Source: JBDTNK01 sp039933775
GTDB lineage: Bacteria > Chloroflexota > Limnocylindria > QHBO01
NCBI GenBank assembly: GCA_039933775.1
Contig: JBDTNK010000029.1
Location: 1 to 27,303 of the forward strand
Reading direction: 5' to 3'
Length of the DNA: 27,303 nucleotides
This document shows, in pieces, positions 20,931 through 27,303 of the stretch (the stretch's first letter is position 1; each line of letters begins with the position of its first letter). The notes under the pieces were generated by a model. It had not been told where the DNA came from, did no database searches, and saw only the letters and a list, made by a program, of their open reading frames with translations. The translations under genes were made by a program, and so were the position numbers.

Positions 20931-21725
20931 ATGGAAGAGCAGGATGCCGTCTTTCGGGCACTGGCGGACCCAAACCGCCGCCAGCTGCTCGATCGGCTCC
21001 GGGAGCGCGATGGCCAGGCGCTTGGTGAGCTGGCGACGGTGCTGCCAGATATGACGCGGTTCGGCGTGATGAAGCACCTGCGGGTCCTCGAGGACGCAGG
21101 CCTCGTCACGACGCGGCGCGACGGCCGGCAGAAGCTCCACTTCCTCAACCCTGTGCCGATCCGCCTCATCAGCGACCGATGGATCAGCCGCTACGCGGCA
21201 CCCTTCATCAGCGCCATGGCGGATCTCAAGTCAACCCTGGAGGCAGAGCAACCGATGTCCGCAACCAAGCAGGTCTACGAGATCTTCATCCGCGCATCCG
21301 CTGAGCGCGTATGGCAGGGGATCGCCGATGGCAATCTCACGAAGCAGTACTACTACGGCAGCGAGCTGCGCAGCAATCTCGCCGTCGGCGGCGATTTCAA
21401 CTACGTCGACCACGACGGTGGCCCCATGATCGATGGCAGGGTGCTCGAGTCCGATCCACCCCGCCGCCTGGTCACGACGTTTGCCGCCGTCTGGGATCCG
21501 GCGACTGCCAACGATCGGCCGTCGCGCGTGACCTACGAGCTTGAGCCGATGGGCGAGGTGACGAAGCTCACCCTCATCCACGACGACTTCGACGGCGAGA
21601 CGGAGACGTACCGGCAGGTCGCCGGTGGCTGGAGCCTCATCCTCTCCGGGCTGAAGTCCCTGCTCGAGACCGGCGAGCCTCTCCCGAGCCCGCAGCCGGC
21701 CCAGGAGCCGGCCGCCGTCAGCTGA
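20931..21725 (+). CDS. ArsR-type regulator fused to SRPBCC/AHSA1 domain
   Basis: 264 aa from ATG 20931, directly behind a -10 box (leaderless). Residues 1-100 are an ArsR winged helix: AVFRALADPNRRQLLDRLRE, LPDMTRFGVMKHLRVLEDAG, then LVTTRRDGRQKLHFLNPVPI. No metal-binding Cys pair is seen. Residues about 112-250 are an AHSA1-type START-like domain: VYEIFIRASAERVWQGIADG, then VGGDFNYVDHDG and SRVTYELEPMGEVTKLTLIH, then GGWSLILSGLKSLLE. Such fusions probably sense a hydrophobic ligand through the SRPBCC cavity. It is likely autorepressed at the ATGTGAC dyad. Followed by a strong hairpin. Confidence 0.9.
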   Translation: MEEQDAVFRALADPNRRQLLDRLRERDGQALGELATVLPDMTRFGVMKHLRVLEDAGLVTTRRDGRQKLHFLNPVPIRLISDRWISRYAAPFISAMADLKSTLEAEQPMSATKQVYEIFIRASAERVWQGIADGNLTKQYYYGSELRSNLAVGGDFNYVDHDGGPMIDGRVLESDPPRRLVTTFAAVWDPATANDRPSRVTYELEPMGEVTKLTLIHDDFDGETETYRQVAGGWSLILSGLKSLLETGEPLPSPQPAQEPAAVS

Positions 21726-21735
21726 CCCTGCATGG

Positions 21736-21762
21736 CGGCGGGAGGAACCACTCCTCCCGCCG
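21736..21762 (+). terminator. Strong hairpin after the ArsR-SRPBCC gene
   Basis: CGGCGGGAGGA (21736-21746), loop ACCAC, TCCTCCCGCCG (21752-21762): a perfect 11-bp stem starting 11 bases after the stop. Only TCGTT follows, so it is GC-strong but T-poor. Confidence 0.65.
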
Positions 21763-21788
21763 TCGTTCCCTGCGCAAGTGAGCGCCCG

Positions 21789-21822
21789 AGCGCCAGCCGT
21801 CCCCAGCCGCGTGGCGCTTTTT
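21789..21822 (+). terminator. Intrinsic terminator with T-tract
   Basis: AGCGCCA (21789-21795), 16-base loop, TGGCGCT (21812-21818), continuing into TTTT (21819-21822). This second site backs up the hairpin at 21736 for rightward transcripts. Confidence 0.6.
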
Positions 21823-22075
21823 CCTCGCCCCGCGCTTCGAGCGCGGAAGCGCCTCGGAATCGCCGCACTACCGGTCAGATGCCCATCCGGTGGGCGTTAC
21901 GACGCCATCCATGCCCAATTCATCACGGGATGTCATCACAGGTGAGCGAACGTCGCCCAAGTCGGCCGATTCGAGCCGATTCAGCGGTCGCGCCGAGTCG
22001 CAAGGGTGCTCCTAGTGGGCATCCGTCATGGAGGCGCCGCCGGCCGCCCGGGCCCCGCCCGCCGCCCGGGACCCG
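21823..22075. other. Gap downstream of cbiO
   Basis: No gene is seen. A perfect 7-3-7 hairpin CCGCGCT-TCG-AGCGCGG (21830-21846) could act as 3' end for the leftward cbi operon. Next to cbiO, around 22030-22075, lies a very GC-rich stretch with a repeated GCCGCCCGGG. I see no riboswitch. Confidence 0.4.
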
Positions 22076-22888
22076 CTACGGCGCCTCGAGCCCGTGGCGT
22101 TCCAGGAGCGCCGTGTCAGCCAGCACCGATGCCGTGGGGCCGTCCGCCACCACGAGGCCGCCGTCCATGACGACCGTGCGCGGCAGCACCTCGGAGACAA
22201 GGCGCATGTCGTGTGTCGCGACGATCATCGTCTGCGGCATCTCGCGCAGCAGCCCGATGAGCTCGCGCCGCCCGCGCGGGTCGAGTCCCGCCGACGGCTC
22301 GTCGAAGACCATGACCGAGGGCTCCATCGAGAGCACCGTGGCCATCGCGACGCGCTTGCGCTGGCCGAGCGACAGGTGATGCGGCAGGCGGCGCTCGAAA
22401 CCGGCCATGCCGACCGATGCCAAAGCCCGGTCGACGCGACCGTGGATCTCGGCCTCCGGCACGCCCATGTGCAGTGGGCCAAAGGCGACGTCGTCGAAGA
22501 CAGTGGGTGAGAAGAGCTGGTCATCGGGATCCTGGAAGACCAGTCCCACCTCGGCGCGGATGCGCCGCACCGACGATCGATCGACCACGGTGCCGCCCAC
22601 CCGCACGACGCCGTGCGACGGCAGGTTGATCCCGTTGAGGTGCAGCATGAGCGTCGACTTGCCGGCGCCATTCGGCCCGACCAGCGCCACCTTCTCGCCG
22701 CGCGTGACGCGCAGATCCACCCCGCGCAGCGCCTCGAAGCCGTCCGGATAGGCATAGTGGACATGGTCGAGCTCGATCCAGGCAGCATCGGTCTCTGAAG
22801 GGGCTCCCACGTGGTCGTGCCGGTGGTCGTGCGAGCCGGCGCCGGCGTGGGCATGCGAGTGCGCGTGATCGGCCCGGGAATCGGTCAT
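22076..22888 (-). CDS. cbiO: Energy-coupling factor ABC ATPase with His-rich N-terminus
   Basis: 270 aa. The ATPase drives uptake of Ni2+ or Co2+ together with CbiQ and the M/N subunits. Walker A GPNGAGKST (71-79), Q-loop VFQDPDDQLFSPTVFDDVAF, signature LSLGQRKRVAMA, Walker B VMVFDEPSAGLDPRG and H-loop IVATHDM are all intact. The first 30 residues are unusual: DHAHSHAHAGAGSHDHRHDH has nine histidines and could hold or sense metal ions in the cytoplasm. The ATG at 22888 overlaps the cbiQ stop by four bases. Last gene of the operon. Confidence 0.93.
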   Translation of the reverse strand: MTDSRADHAHSHAHAGAGSHDHRHDHVGAPSETDAAWIELDHVHYAYPDGFEALRGVDLRVTRGEKVALVGPNGAGKSTLMLHLNGINLPSHGVVRVGGTVVDRSSVRRIRAEVGLVFQDPDDQLFSPTVFDDVAFGPLHMGVPEAEIHGRVDRALASVGMAGFERRLPHHLSLGQRKRVAMATVLSMEPSVMVFDEPSAGLDPRGRRELIGLLREMPQTMIVATHDMRLVSEVLPRTVVMDGGLVVADGPTASVLADTALLERHGLEAP

Positions 22889-23676
22889 CGGGGAAGCCAG
22901 AGCTGCGCAGCGAGCTCAAAGACCACGAGTGATGCAGCCAGTGCCAGGCCAACGGCCCACTCAGACACGGTCATGCCGCGGCCGTGCAGGTGCCGCAGCG
23001 TGCCCTCGAAGCCACGTGCCTGCATCGCGGCGTAGATGCGCTCGCTGCGCTCATACGATCGCAGGAAGAGCGCGCCGACCATGCCACCGGTCGTCCGCGC
23101 ACGCCATGCAAGCGAGCCACCGCCGCCGGATCCCACCACCGCGGACCGCGACGCCCGAGCGCGCAGCATGCGCGAGCCTTCCTCGCCGAGGACGGCGAGG
23201 TATCGGTACATGAAGCTGATGATGCCGACCATGACGAGCGGCAGGCGCAGGCGTCGCAGCGCATCGACGAGATCGTGGAACGGGGTCGTGAAGGTCAGCA
23301 GCAGCGCGACCTGGACGCTCAGCCAGCTCTTCAGCGCGATCGTCGCGAATTCGCGCAGGCCCTGGCCTGAGATCGTGAGCTCGAATGGACCGACGGAGAA
23401 GCCACCCAGCGGATCGCCGCTGCGGATGAAGACGAGCGGCAGCGCGGCGAGCAGGAACGGGGCGGCCACGAAGGCGCCGCGCGACAGCTTCAGCGCCCCG
23501 AGCCCGGCGATCAGCGAGGCGAAGGTCAATGTCACCCAGGCGATGAGGAGCGCCACGAATGCTCCTATCGGCAGCAGCGCAAAGGCCAGGATCGCGCCGA
23601 CGGCCAGCACGAACTTGAGCCGCGGATCGGCGAGATGCAGCGGGCTGCGGCCGGCGACCGCTCGATCGAGGTCCAG
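22885..23676 (-). CDS. cbiQ: Energy-coupling factor transmembrane protein
   Basis: 263 aa if it starts at CTG 23676. The first ATG/GTG/TTG is GTG 23610, but the 22 codons before it encode LDLDRAVAGRSPLHLADPRL, K, the conserved start of CbiQ proteins. The true start must therefore be upstream at an unusual codon, or a base is wrong. An in-frame TGA inside the upstream PDGLE gene limits the choice. Five or so TM helices and the coupling segments follow: LRRLRLPLVMVGIISFMYRY, LAVLGEEGSRMLRARASR, then RSYERSERIYAAMQARGFEG. It links the ATPase to CbiM/N. The stop overlaps the cbiO start (ATGA). Confidence 0.88.
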   Translation of the reverse strand: MDLDRAVAGRSPLHLADPRLKFVLAVGAILAFALLPIGAFVALLIAWVTLTFASLIAGLGALKLSRGAFVAAPFLLAALPLVFIRSGDPLGGFSVGPFELTISGQGLREFATIALKSWLSVQVALLLTFTTPFHDLVDALRRLRLPLVMVGIISFMYRYLAVLGEEGSRMLRARASRSAVVGSGGGGSLAWRARTTGGMVGALFLRSYERSERIYAAMQARGFEGTLRHLHGRGMTVSEWAVGLALAASLVVFELAAQLWLPR

Positions 23677-23686
23677 CGTCGTGCCG

Positions 23687-24004
23687 TCAGTCGGGCTTGC
23701 GGGCCAGGAAGCGGCCGATGGCCCAGATCAGCGCGAAGACGACAAGCACGCCGAGCAGGCCCGCCACGATCCTCGAGGCGTTGCCGGTCAGGAACGGCAC
23801 CTCGTAGCCGGGCAAGAGCTCGTATGGCGCGGGATTCTGGCGCTGCGCGAAGCCGAGGTTCTCCGCCACGCGGTTGAGGCCGTCGGGATCGCCGGATGCC
23901 AGCGGGGCGAAGACGATGACGACGAGGGCGGCGACCACCAGGCCCACGAGCCACCACCATCGGCCCAGGCCACGAGCGCGGGGCGACCGTTGCGTCGACG
24001 TCAT
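23687..24004 (-). CDS. PDGLE-domain (CbiN-like) small transporter subunit
   Basis: 105 aa with two TM helices (about 17-36 and 80-99). The PDGLE-type motif appears as SGDPDGLNRVAENLGF, followed by an outer loop with LLPGYEVPFLTGNASRIVAG. In Ni/Co ECF systems this protein replaces or acts as CbiN/NikN, helping CbiM take up metal from outside. The ATG at 24004 overlaps the cbiM stop (ATGA), and cbiQ starts about ten bases after its stop. Confidence 0.88.
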   Translation of the reverse strand: MTSTQRSPRARGLGRWWWLVGLVVAALVVIVFAPLASGDPDGLNRVAENLGFAQRQNPAPYELLPGYEVPFLTGNASRIVAGLLGVLVVFALIWAIGRFLARKPD

Positions 24005-24708
24005 GCGTGGGTCGACGCGTCGCGCAGGTCGAACAGGTCGCGTCGCGCCGAGGCGATAAACGCCAGCGCGCCCACCGTGATGAGCGCCTCGCCGATGCCG
24101 ATGAGCGCATGCACCCCGAGCATCACGGGCAAGGTCGTCTGTGCCGGGACGGTGCCCGAGACGATGAGCTGCAGCGAGATGGCGAGCGCGCCCGCCTCGA
24201 CCGCCAGCCAGGCCGCGATCGCGGCCGCGGGCATGCGCGCGCGAGCCTCTCCGCCGAGGACCCCTGCCAGGAGCCGATAGACGTAGTAGCCGCCCAGCGT
24301 GCCGACGATGCCCATGTTGAAGATGTTCGCGCCCATGACGACCAGCCCGCCGTCCTGGAAGAGGAGCCCCTGCACCGCCACGACGCAGGCCATCACCAGC
24401 GTGCCGGCCCACGGCCCAAGCAGGATCGCCGCGAGGACGCCGCCCAGCAGATGGCCCGAGGTGCCGCCGGCGACCGGGAAGTTGAACATCTGCGCCGCGA
24501 AGATGAAGGCCGCCATGACCCCCATGAGTGGCACGGCACGCTCGTCCAGTGCGCCGTTCGTGCGGCGCACGGCGATCGCCAGCACGCCCACCGTCAGGAC
24601 CCACATCACGGCCGCCACCGGCACGGTCAGGAAGCCGTCGGGCGCGTGCAGCGCGTCGGGGGGTCGCGGCGCGCCAAGGGGCGCGAGGATGGATGCGAGG
24701 GACAGCAC
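24001..24708 (-). CDS. cbiM: Ni/Co ECF transporter substrate-binding membrane protein
   Basis: 235 aa from GTG 24708, which has GGAG six bases upstream. The ATG at 24714 abuts the same GGAG with no spacer, so it is less likely. A short hydrophobic leader ends PRPPDA, then LHAPDGFLTVPVAAVMWVLT. LHAPDGFL corresponds to the MHIPDGFL start of other CbiM/NikM proteins, whose N-terminal amine and His2 bind the metal. Signal cleavage before Leu would recreate that arrangement. Later signatures are PLMGVMAAFIFAAQMFNFPV, then GGTSGHLLGGVLAAILLGPW and ANIFNMGIVGTLGGYYVYRL. First gene of the operon, divergent from the Fur-family gene. Confidence 0.93.
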   Translation of the reverse strand: MLSLASILAPLGAPRPPDALHAPDGFLTVPVAAVMWVLTVGVLAIAVRRTNGALDERAVPLMGVMAAFIFAAQMFNFPVAGGTSGHLLGGVLAAILLGPWAGTLVMACVVAVQGLLFQDGGLVVMGANIFNMGIVGTLGGYYVYRLLAGVLGGEARARMPAAAIAAWLAVEAGALAISLQLIVSGTVPAQTTLPVMLGVHALIGIGEALITVGALAFIASARRDLFDLRDASTHA

Positions 24709-24770
24709 GCACATCTCCGATCGTGGCGGTTCGGAAGCCAGCCGACAGTCTAGGACCGATGCCGCCTTTA

Positions 24771-24786
24771 TTGCAACACGTTGCAG
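24771..24786. promoter_or_regulatory. TGCAAC-AC-GTTGCA dyad between cbiM and Fur-family gene
   Basis: TTGCAA-CACG-TTGCAG contains the perfect dyad TGCAAC-AC-GTTGCA (24772-24785). The half-sites look like the streptomycete Nur box (TTGCAA-N5-TTGCAA), with one base less in the spacer. On the minus strand TTGCAA could be the -35 of cbiM, with TAGACT 18 bases on. On the plus strand it sits upstream of the Fur-family -10. A metal-loaded Fur-family repressor here could shut both promoters. Confidence 0.7.
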
Positions 24787-24805
24787 TAAGCCCGGGGCGG
24801 CTGCC

Positions 24806-24819
24806 TATACTTGCAGCCC
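24806..24819 (+). promoter_or_regulatory. -10 box of the Fur-family gene; leaderless
   Basis: TATACT at 24806-24811, ATG at 24820, only eight bases after it and without an RBS. The -35 is poor; TTGCAG at 24781 would need a 19-base spacer. Confidence 0.55.
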
Positions 24820-25278
24820 ATGTCCGTTTCACGCGCGCAGCTTCCCGAGCCATGGTCGGCGGTCCCGGATCGATTTCGGGGCCGCGGCCTGCGCTGGACG
24901 GCCCAGCGCCGCGTGGTGGTGGAGGTGCTGGCGGCGACCGACGGCCACATCACCAGCGCCGAGCTCGTCGACCGCTGCCGGGCGCTGGAGGCGAGCACGA
25001 TTCCGTCGACGGTGTATCGGACCCTCGATGCGCTCGAGGAGCTGGGCCTGGTCCGCCACGGTCACGGGGCCGATGGTCGGGAGGAGTTCCATGTCCAGCC
25101 CGCCGCCGAGCACGGGCACCGCTACTGTGCCGCCTGCGGCGGATCGTGGGAGATCCACGGCGAGGAGGCGGCGGCGGTACGCGCGGCGTTCGATGAGGCG
25201 GCCGGATTCGAGGTCGATCTGAGCCACGTCACCATCGTGGGACGCTGCCGCGGTTGCCGGGACGCACGCTCGATCTGA
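24820..25278 (+). CDS. Fur-family metal-dependent regulator (Nur/Zur-like)
   Basis: 152 aa. Winged helix at about 25-85: LRWTAQRRVVVEVLAATDGH, then ITSAELVDRCRALEASTIPS and TVYRTLDALEELGLVRHGHG. The dimer domain has EEFHVQPAAEHGHRYCAACG with H91, H98 and H100 as candidate regulatory ligands. Two CxxC pairs for structural zinc are present (C103/C106 and C143/C146). Divergent from the Ni/Co transporter operon across about 110 bases with a TGCAAC dyad, so a Ni- or Zn-sensing repressor of cbiMNQO is most likely; iron-sensing Fur is less likely. The leaderless start is at ATG 24820. Confidence 0.9.
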   Translation: MSVSRAQLPEPWSAVPDRFRGRGLRWTAQRRVVVEVLAATDGHITSAELVDRCRALEASTIPSTVYRTLDALEELGLVRHGHGADGREEFHVQPAAEHGHRYCAACGGSWEIHGEEAAAVRAAFDEAAGFEVDLSHVTIVGRCRGCRDARSI

Positions 25279-25284
25279 GGCACG

Positions 25285-25315
25285 GATACGGACAAAGCGT
25301 CACCATGACCGTATC
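25285..25315. promoter_or_regulatory. GATACGG-N17-CCGTATC inverted repeat
   Basis: Perfect seven-bp arms separated by 17 bases, ending six bases before the ATG of the next gene. Widely spaced dyads of this kind are known for ribbon-helix-helix regulators such as NikR (GTATGA-N16-TCATAC); the bases differ. It may control the membrane-protein gene at 25322. Confidence 0.4.
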
Positions 25316-25321
25316 AACACC

Positions 25322-26005
25322 ATGAAGCGCACCTCGCGACCGCGGCCCACCACAAAGGCAGTCACTTCGCGCCGTGCCGCGCTGAGCGTCGCGATCCTGG
25401 CCGCAACGGTGCTCGTGGTGGGCCACGATCTGACCTTCCTGGCGGCGAACGGCTTCGACGGGTTGGGGGTCGCCCTGGCGCGCAGCGGCCATGGCGCGTA
25501 TTGGCCATTCACCTGGCTCGTGGCGGTGGCGGGACTTGCCACACTCGCCGCCATCGCGGCTCTACGCGCCGCCAGGCTGCTGCGCGCCGTGCGCGCCGGC
25601 GGTGCTCCCGCACCGCTGCCCGGGCTGCGCGCCTACGGTTCCGACGTGCTGCGGCTGTGGCCGCGCCTGGCCCTGCTGGCGCTCCTCGTCTTCGTGGCGC
25701 AGGAGGCGGCCGAGCACTACCTGATGCACGGCGGGCACGTGCTGGGTGTCGGCGATTTCGTCAGCGGCGCCTATGCCGCCGCGCTCCCCGCCTTCGCCGG
25801 GGTGGCACTCCTGGTGGCCGGCCTCGCCGCTCTCTTCCGGCGCACGATCGATGCGCTCGAGGAGGCGATCCGCAGCGCTCGGGTGACCGTTCGGCGGCCG
25901 GCGACGCGCATCTTCGCCCCCTCGCCGCGCTTCGTCTGGCTCCGCTCATCGCTCGCCATGCCCGACATCGGACGCGCTCCACCGCCTCCCCTGGCCATGT
26001 GCTGA
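25322..26005 (+). CDS. Integral membrane protein with HxxxHxxH-type motif
   Basis: 227 aa. TM segments lie near 20-42, 60-82, 115-130 and 149-170. Between the third and fourth is EAAEHYLMHGGHVLG, with three histidines and a Glu that could bind a metal. The last 60 residues are basic and Pro-rich (SPRFVWLRSSLAMP, ending PPPPLAMC). No named family is recognised. It lies 43 bases behind the Fur-family gene and before a YtkA-like and a CopC-like gene, so a part in metal handling is likely but unproven. No RBS is seen; the start ATG follows the GATACGG dyad. Confidence 0.7.
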   Translation: MKRTSRPRPTTKAVTSRRAALSVAILAATVLVVGHDLTFLAANGFDGLGVALARSGHGAYWPFTWLVAVAGLATLAAIAALRAARLLRAVRAGGAPAPLPGLRAYGSDVLRLWPRLALLALLVFVAQEAAEHYLMHGGHVLGVGDFVSGAYAAALPAFAGVALLVAGLAALFRRTIDALEEAIRSARVTVRRPATRIFAPSPRFVWLRSSLAMPDIGRAPPPPLAMC

Positions 26006-26064
26006 CGTTTCCGGCGCGAGCGCCCGCCCGCGCCAGCCAGATCGACCAGGAGAACCGAATTCCC

Positions 26065-26670
26065 ATGCACACTCGCATTGCGCGGGCGACGGTGGCCGCG
26101 ATTGCCGCCCTCTCGCTCGTTGCCGTTTCGATCGGCGCCGCGCTCGCCCACGAGCAGCGCCAGGTCGGCGACTACACGTTCACCGTCGGCTTCATCGCCG
26201 AGCCGGTCTACATCGGCAGCAAGAGCGGCCTCGAGGTCCGCGTCACGACCACCGCCGACGACCAGCCGCTGGAGGGCCTGGAAACCTCGCTCAGCGCGAC
26301 CGTCACCCAGGGCGCTTCCACGCGCGACCTTCCGCTCAGCCCGCGCTTCGGCGAGCCGGGCTGGTACCAGTCGTTCTTCATTCCGACCGTCTCGGGCGCC
26401 TATTCGTTCCAGATCAGCGGTGACATCAATGGCACGGCGGTGGACGAGACGTTCAGCACGGGGCCCGACACGTTCGGCGGGCCGCTCGCGCTCGCCGCGG
26501 CGCAATTCCCGATCCAGTTCCCCGGGCAGGCTGAGCTCGCCGACGACGCGCAGCGCGGTGCCGACGCCGCGGGCCAGGTGACGATCGCCCTGATCCTGGG
26601 CGGGCTTGGGCTCGTCGCGGGGCTGGCTGGCCTTGGCCTGGCGCTCGGCGCACGCCGCCGTACCAGCTAG
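26065..26670 (+). CDS. Secreted, membrane-anchored Ig-like protein (YtkA/FixH-like)
   Basis: 201 aa from ATG 26065; AGGAG lies about a dozen bases upstream, rather far. Signal peptide 1-29 (ATVAAIAALSLVAVSIGAAL, AHEQ). Mature beta-sandwich domain at about 32-130: YTFTVGFIAEPVYIGSKSGL, EVRVTTTADDQPLEGLETSL, then PRFGEPGWYQSFFIPTVSGA and YSFQISGDING. A C-terminal TM helix lies at about 172-195, followed by ARRRTS. This matches proteins commonly encoded beside CopC/CopD and assumed to act in copper or nickel handling outside the membrane. It stops four bases before the CopC-like start. Confidence 0.82.
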   Translation: MHTRIARATVAAIAALSLVAVSIGAALAHEQRQVGDYTFTVGFIAEPVYIGSKSGLEVRVTTTADDQPLEGLETSLSATVTQGASTRDLPLSPRFGEPGWYQSFFIPTVSGAYSFQISGDINGTAVDETFSTGPDTFGGPLALAAAQFPIQFPGQAELADDAQRGADAAGQVTIALILGGLGLVAGLAGLGLALGARRRTS

Positions 26671-26674
26671 ACCG

Positions 26675-27303
26675 ATGCCTCGGCGGCTCCTCACCATCCT
26701 CCCCGCGACGCTGGCGCTGGCGTTCCTGCTCGCCTCGCCGGTGGCGGCGCACGCACAGCTCGTGACGAGCACGCCGGCGGCGGGTGAGGTCGTGCCGGAG
26801 CCACCGACCGAGCTTCGTCTCACCTTCAGCGAGGCGATCGAGGCGGGCTACACCAAGGCCTCGCTGACCGATGCCTCCGGTGCCCAGGTCGTGCCGCCGT
26901 CCGGCGAGCCCGATCCGTCTGACGGGCACGTGCTGGTGGTGCCGCTCCCGGCACTGGCGGACGGCGCCTACACCGTCGTCTGGCGTACCCTCTCCGCCGC
27001 CGACGGCCACACGATCAGCGGCTTCCTCGTCTTCGGCGTCGGGGCAATCGAGCTGCCAGCCGGTCCGACCGGGGGCGGCGTGGTGTCCGGCGCGCTCCAT
27101 CCCGGCCAGCCGCCGCTCATGGCCTGGGCCGACGCCATCGCTCGATTCCTCGGCACCGGCGGGCTGATGCTCGCGTTGGGCCTGGGCATCGTCGGGTGGA
27201 TCGCCGTGCGGCCGGTGCTGGGCAGGCTGCCCGAGTGGTTGGTCGCGTCGCAGCTCGTGGCGCTGCTGGCCAGCGCGGGCGGCGCCATGCTGCTGCTCGT
27301 CGT
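26675..27303 (+). CDS. CopC-CopD fusion copper protein, N-terminal part
   Basis: At least 209 aa; cut by the window end. Signal peptide 1-25 ends PVAA, and the mature chain begins with a copper-binding His (H26, HAQLVTSTPAAGEVV). The CopC beta-barrel runs to about 123 with PPTELRLTFSEAIEAGY, then YTVVWRTLSAADGHTISGFL (H112, the second conserved ligand of the DGH motif). From about 148 the CopD-like membrane part begins (AWADAIARFLGTGGLMLALG). Members bind Cu(II) outside and may import copper. Follows the YtkA-like gene by four bases with no RBS of its own visible (GACCGATG context). Confidence 0.88.
   Translation, partial: MPRRLLTILPATLALAFLLASPVAAHAQLVTSTPAAGEVVPEPPTELRLTFSEAIEAGYTKASLTDASGAQVVPPSGEPDPSDGHVLVVPLPALADGAYTVVWRTLSAADGHTISGFLVFGVGAIELPAGPTGGGVVSGALHPGQPPLMAWADAIARFLGTGGLMLALGLGIVGWIAVRPVLGRLPEWLVASQLVALLASAGGAMLLLV

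Noticed and set aside
24715..24819. Cobalamin riboswitch ahead of cbiM
   Set aside because: The leader is too short and has no B12-box-like sequence; the dyad fits protein control.

Overview
The window is high-GC DNA packed with short operons. By my count twelve neighbouring gene pairs overlap by exactly four bases (ATGA or GTGA). Several regulators have a -10 box seven or eight bases from the start codon, as in leaderless mRNAs. Gene content includes PadR and HxlR regulators, F420-type flavin-fold enzymes, a cytosolic S1C protease, many lipoproteins, DoxX and an ECF Ni/Co transporter. This fits an uncultured Chloroflexota (Limnocylindria-like) or a related actinobacterial-type genome. The lineage is an inference; no rRNA or marker gene is present.

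Layout. 1-73: 5' end of a sugar nucleotidyltransferase (-). 90-735: no intact gene, with a small prophage scar. 736-2857 (-): PadR-led five-gene operon of membrane and secreted proteins. 3582-4995 (+): ECF sigma factor and RskA-like anti-sigma. 5167-6326 (+): second PadR plus membrane-protein pair. 6367-7662 (-): MFS protein. 7770-9442 (-): SDR/DUF2867 protein with a broken LigD-type polymerase gene behind it. 9541-10820 (+): DoxX, a conserved small protein and the tail of a lost FAD oxidase. 11209-13402 (+): PPOX-GNAT-P1 peptidase operon. 13312-16204 (-): lipoprotein, DUF2520 reductase, panC, panB. 16372-17648 (-): protease and F420 enzyme, divergent from hxlR (17731-18168, +). 18494-20584 (-): two lipoproteins and a methyltransferase. 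20586-21725 (+): a Cys-rich small ORF and an ArsR-SRPBCC fusion. 22076-24708 (-): cbiMNQO-type Ni/Co transporter, divergent from a Fur-family gene (24820, +). The latter is followed by a His-containing membrane protein, a YtkA-like secreted protein and a CopC/CopD protein cut by the window end.

How genes work together. The right end is a metal module: a Fur-family regulator, a TTGCAA-type dyad in the shared promoter, a four-part ECF transporter and copper-type proteins. The centre makes pantoate/pantothenate (panB, panC and a candidate ketopantoate reductase). Two PadR regulators each drive a related membrane protein, and both have dyads at their promoters.

The most unusual signal is a family of 20-bp palindromes placed exactly 52 bp apart, start to start. 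Three intergenic clusters have three units each, the third inverted. A fourth, diverged cluster has two units with the same 52-bp step. Other notable items are an over-represented octamer (GACCGATG), a ribosome-binding site inside a 4 x 8-bp tandem repeat, and three decayed genes.
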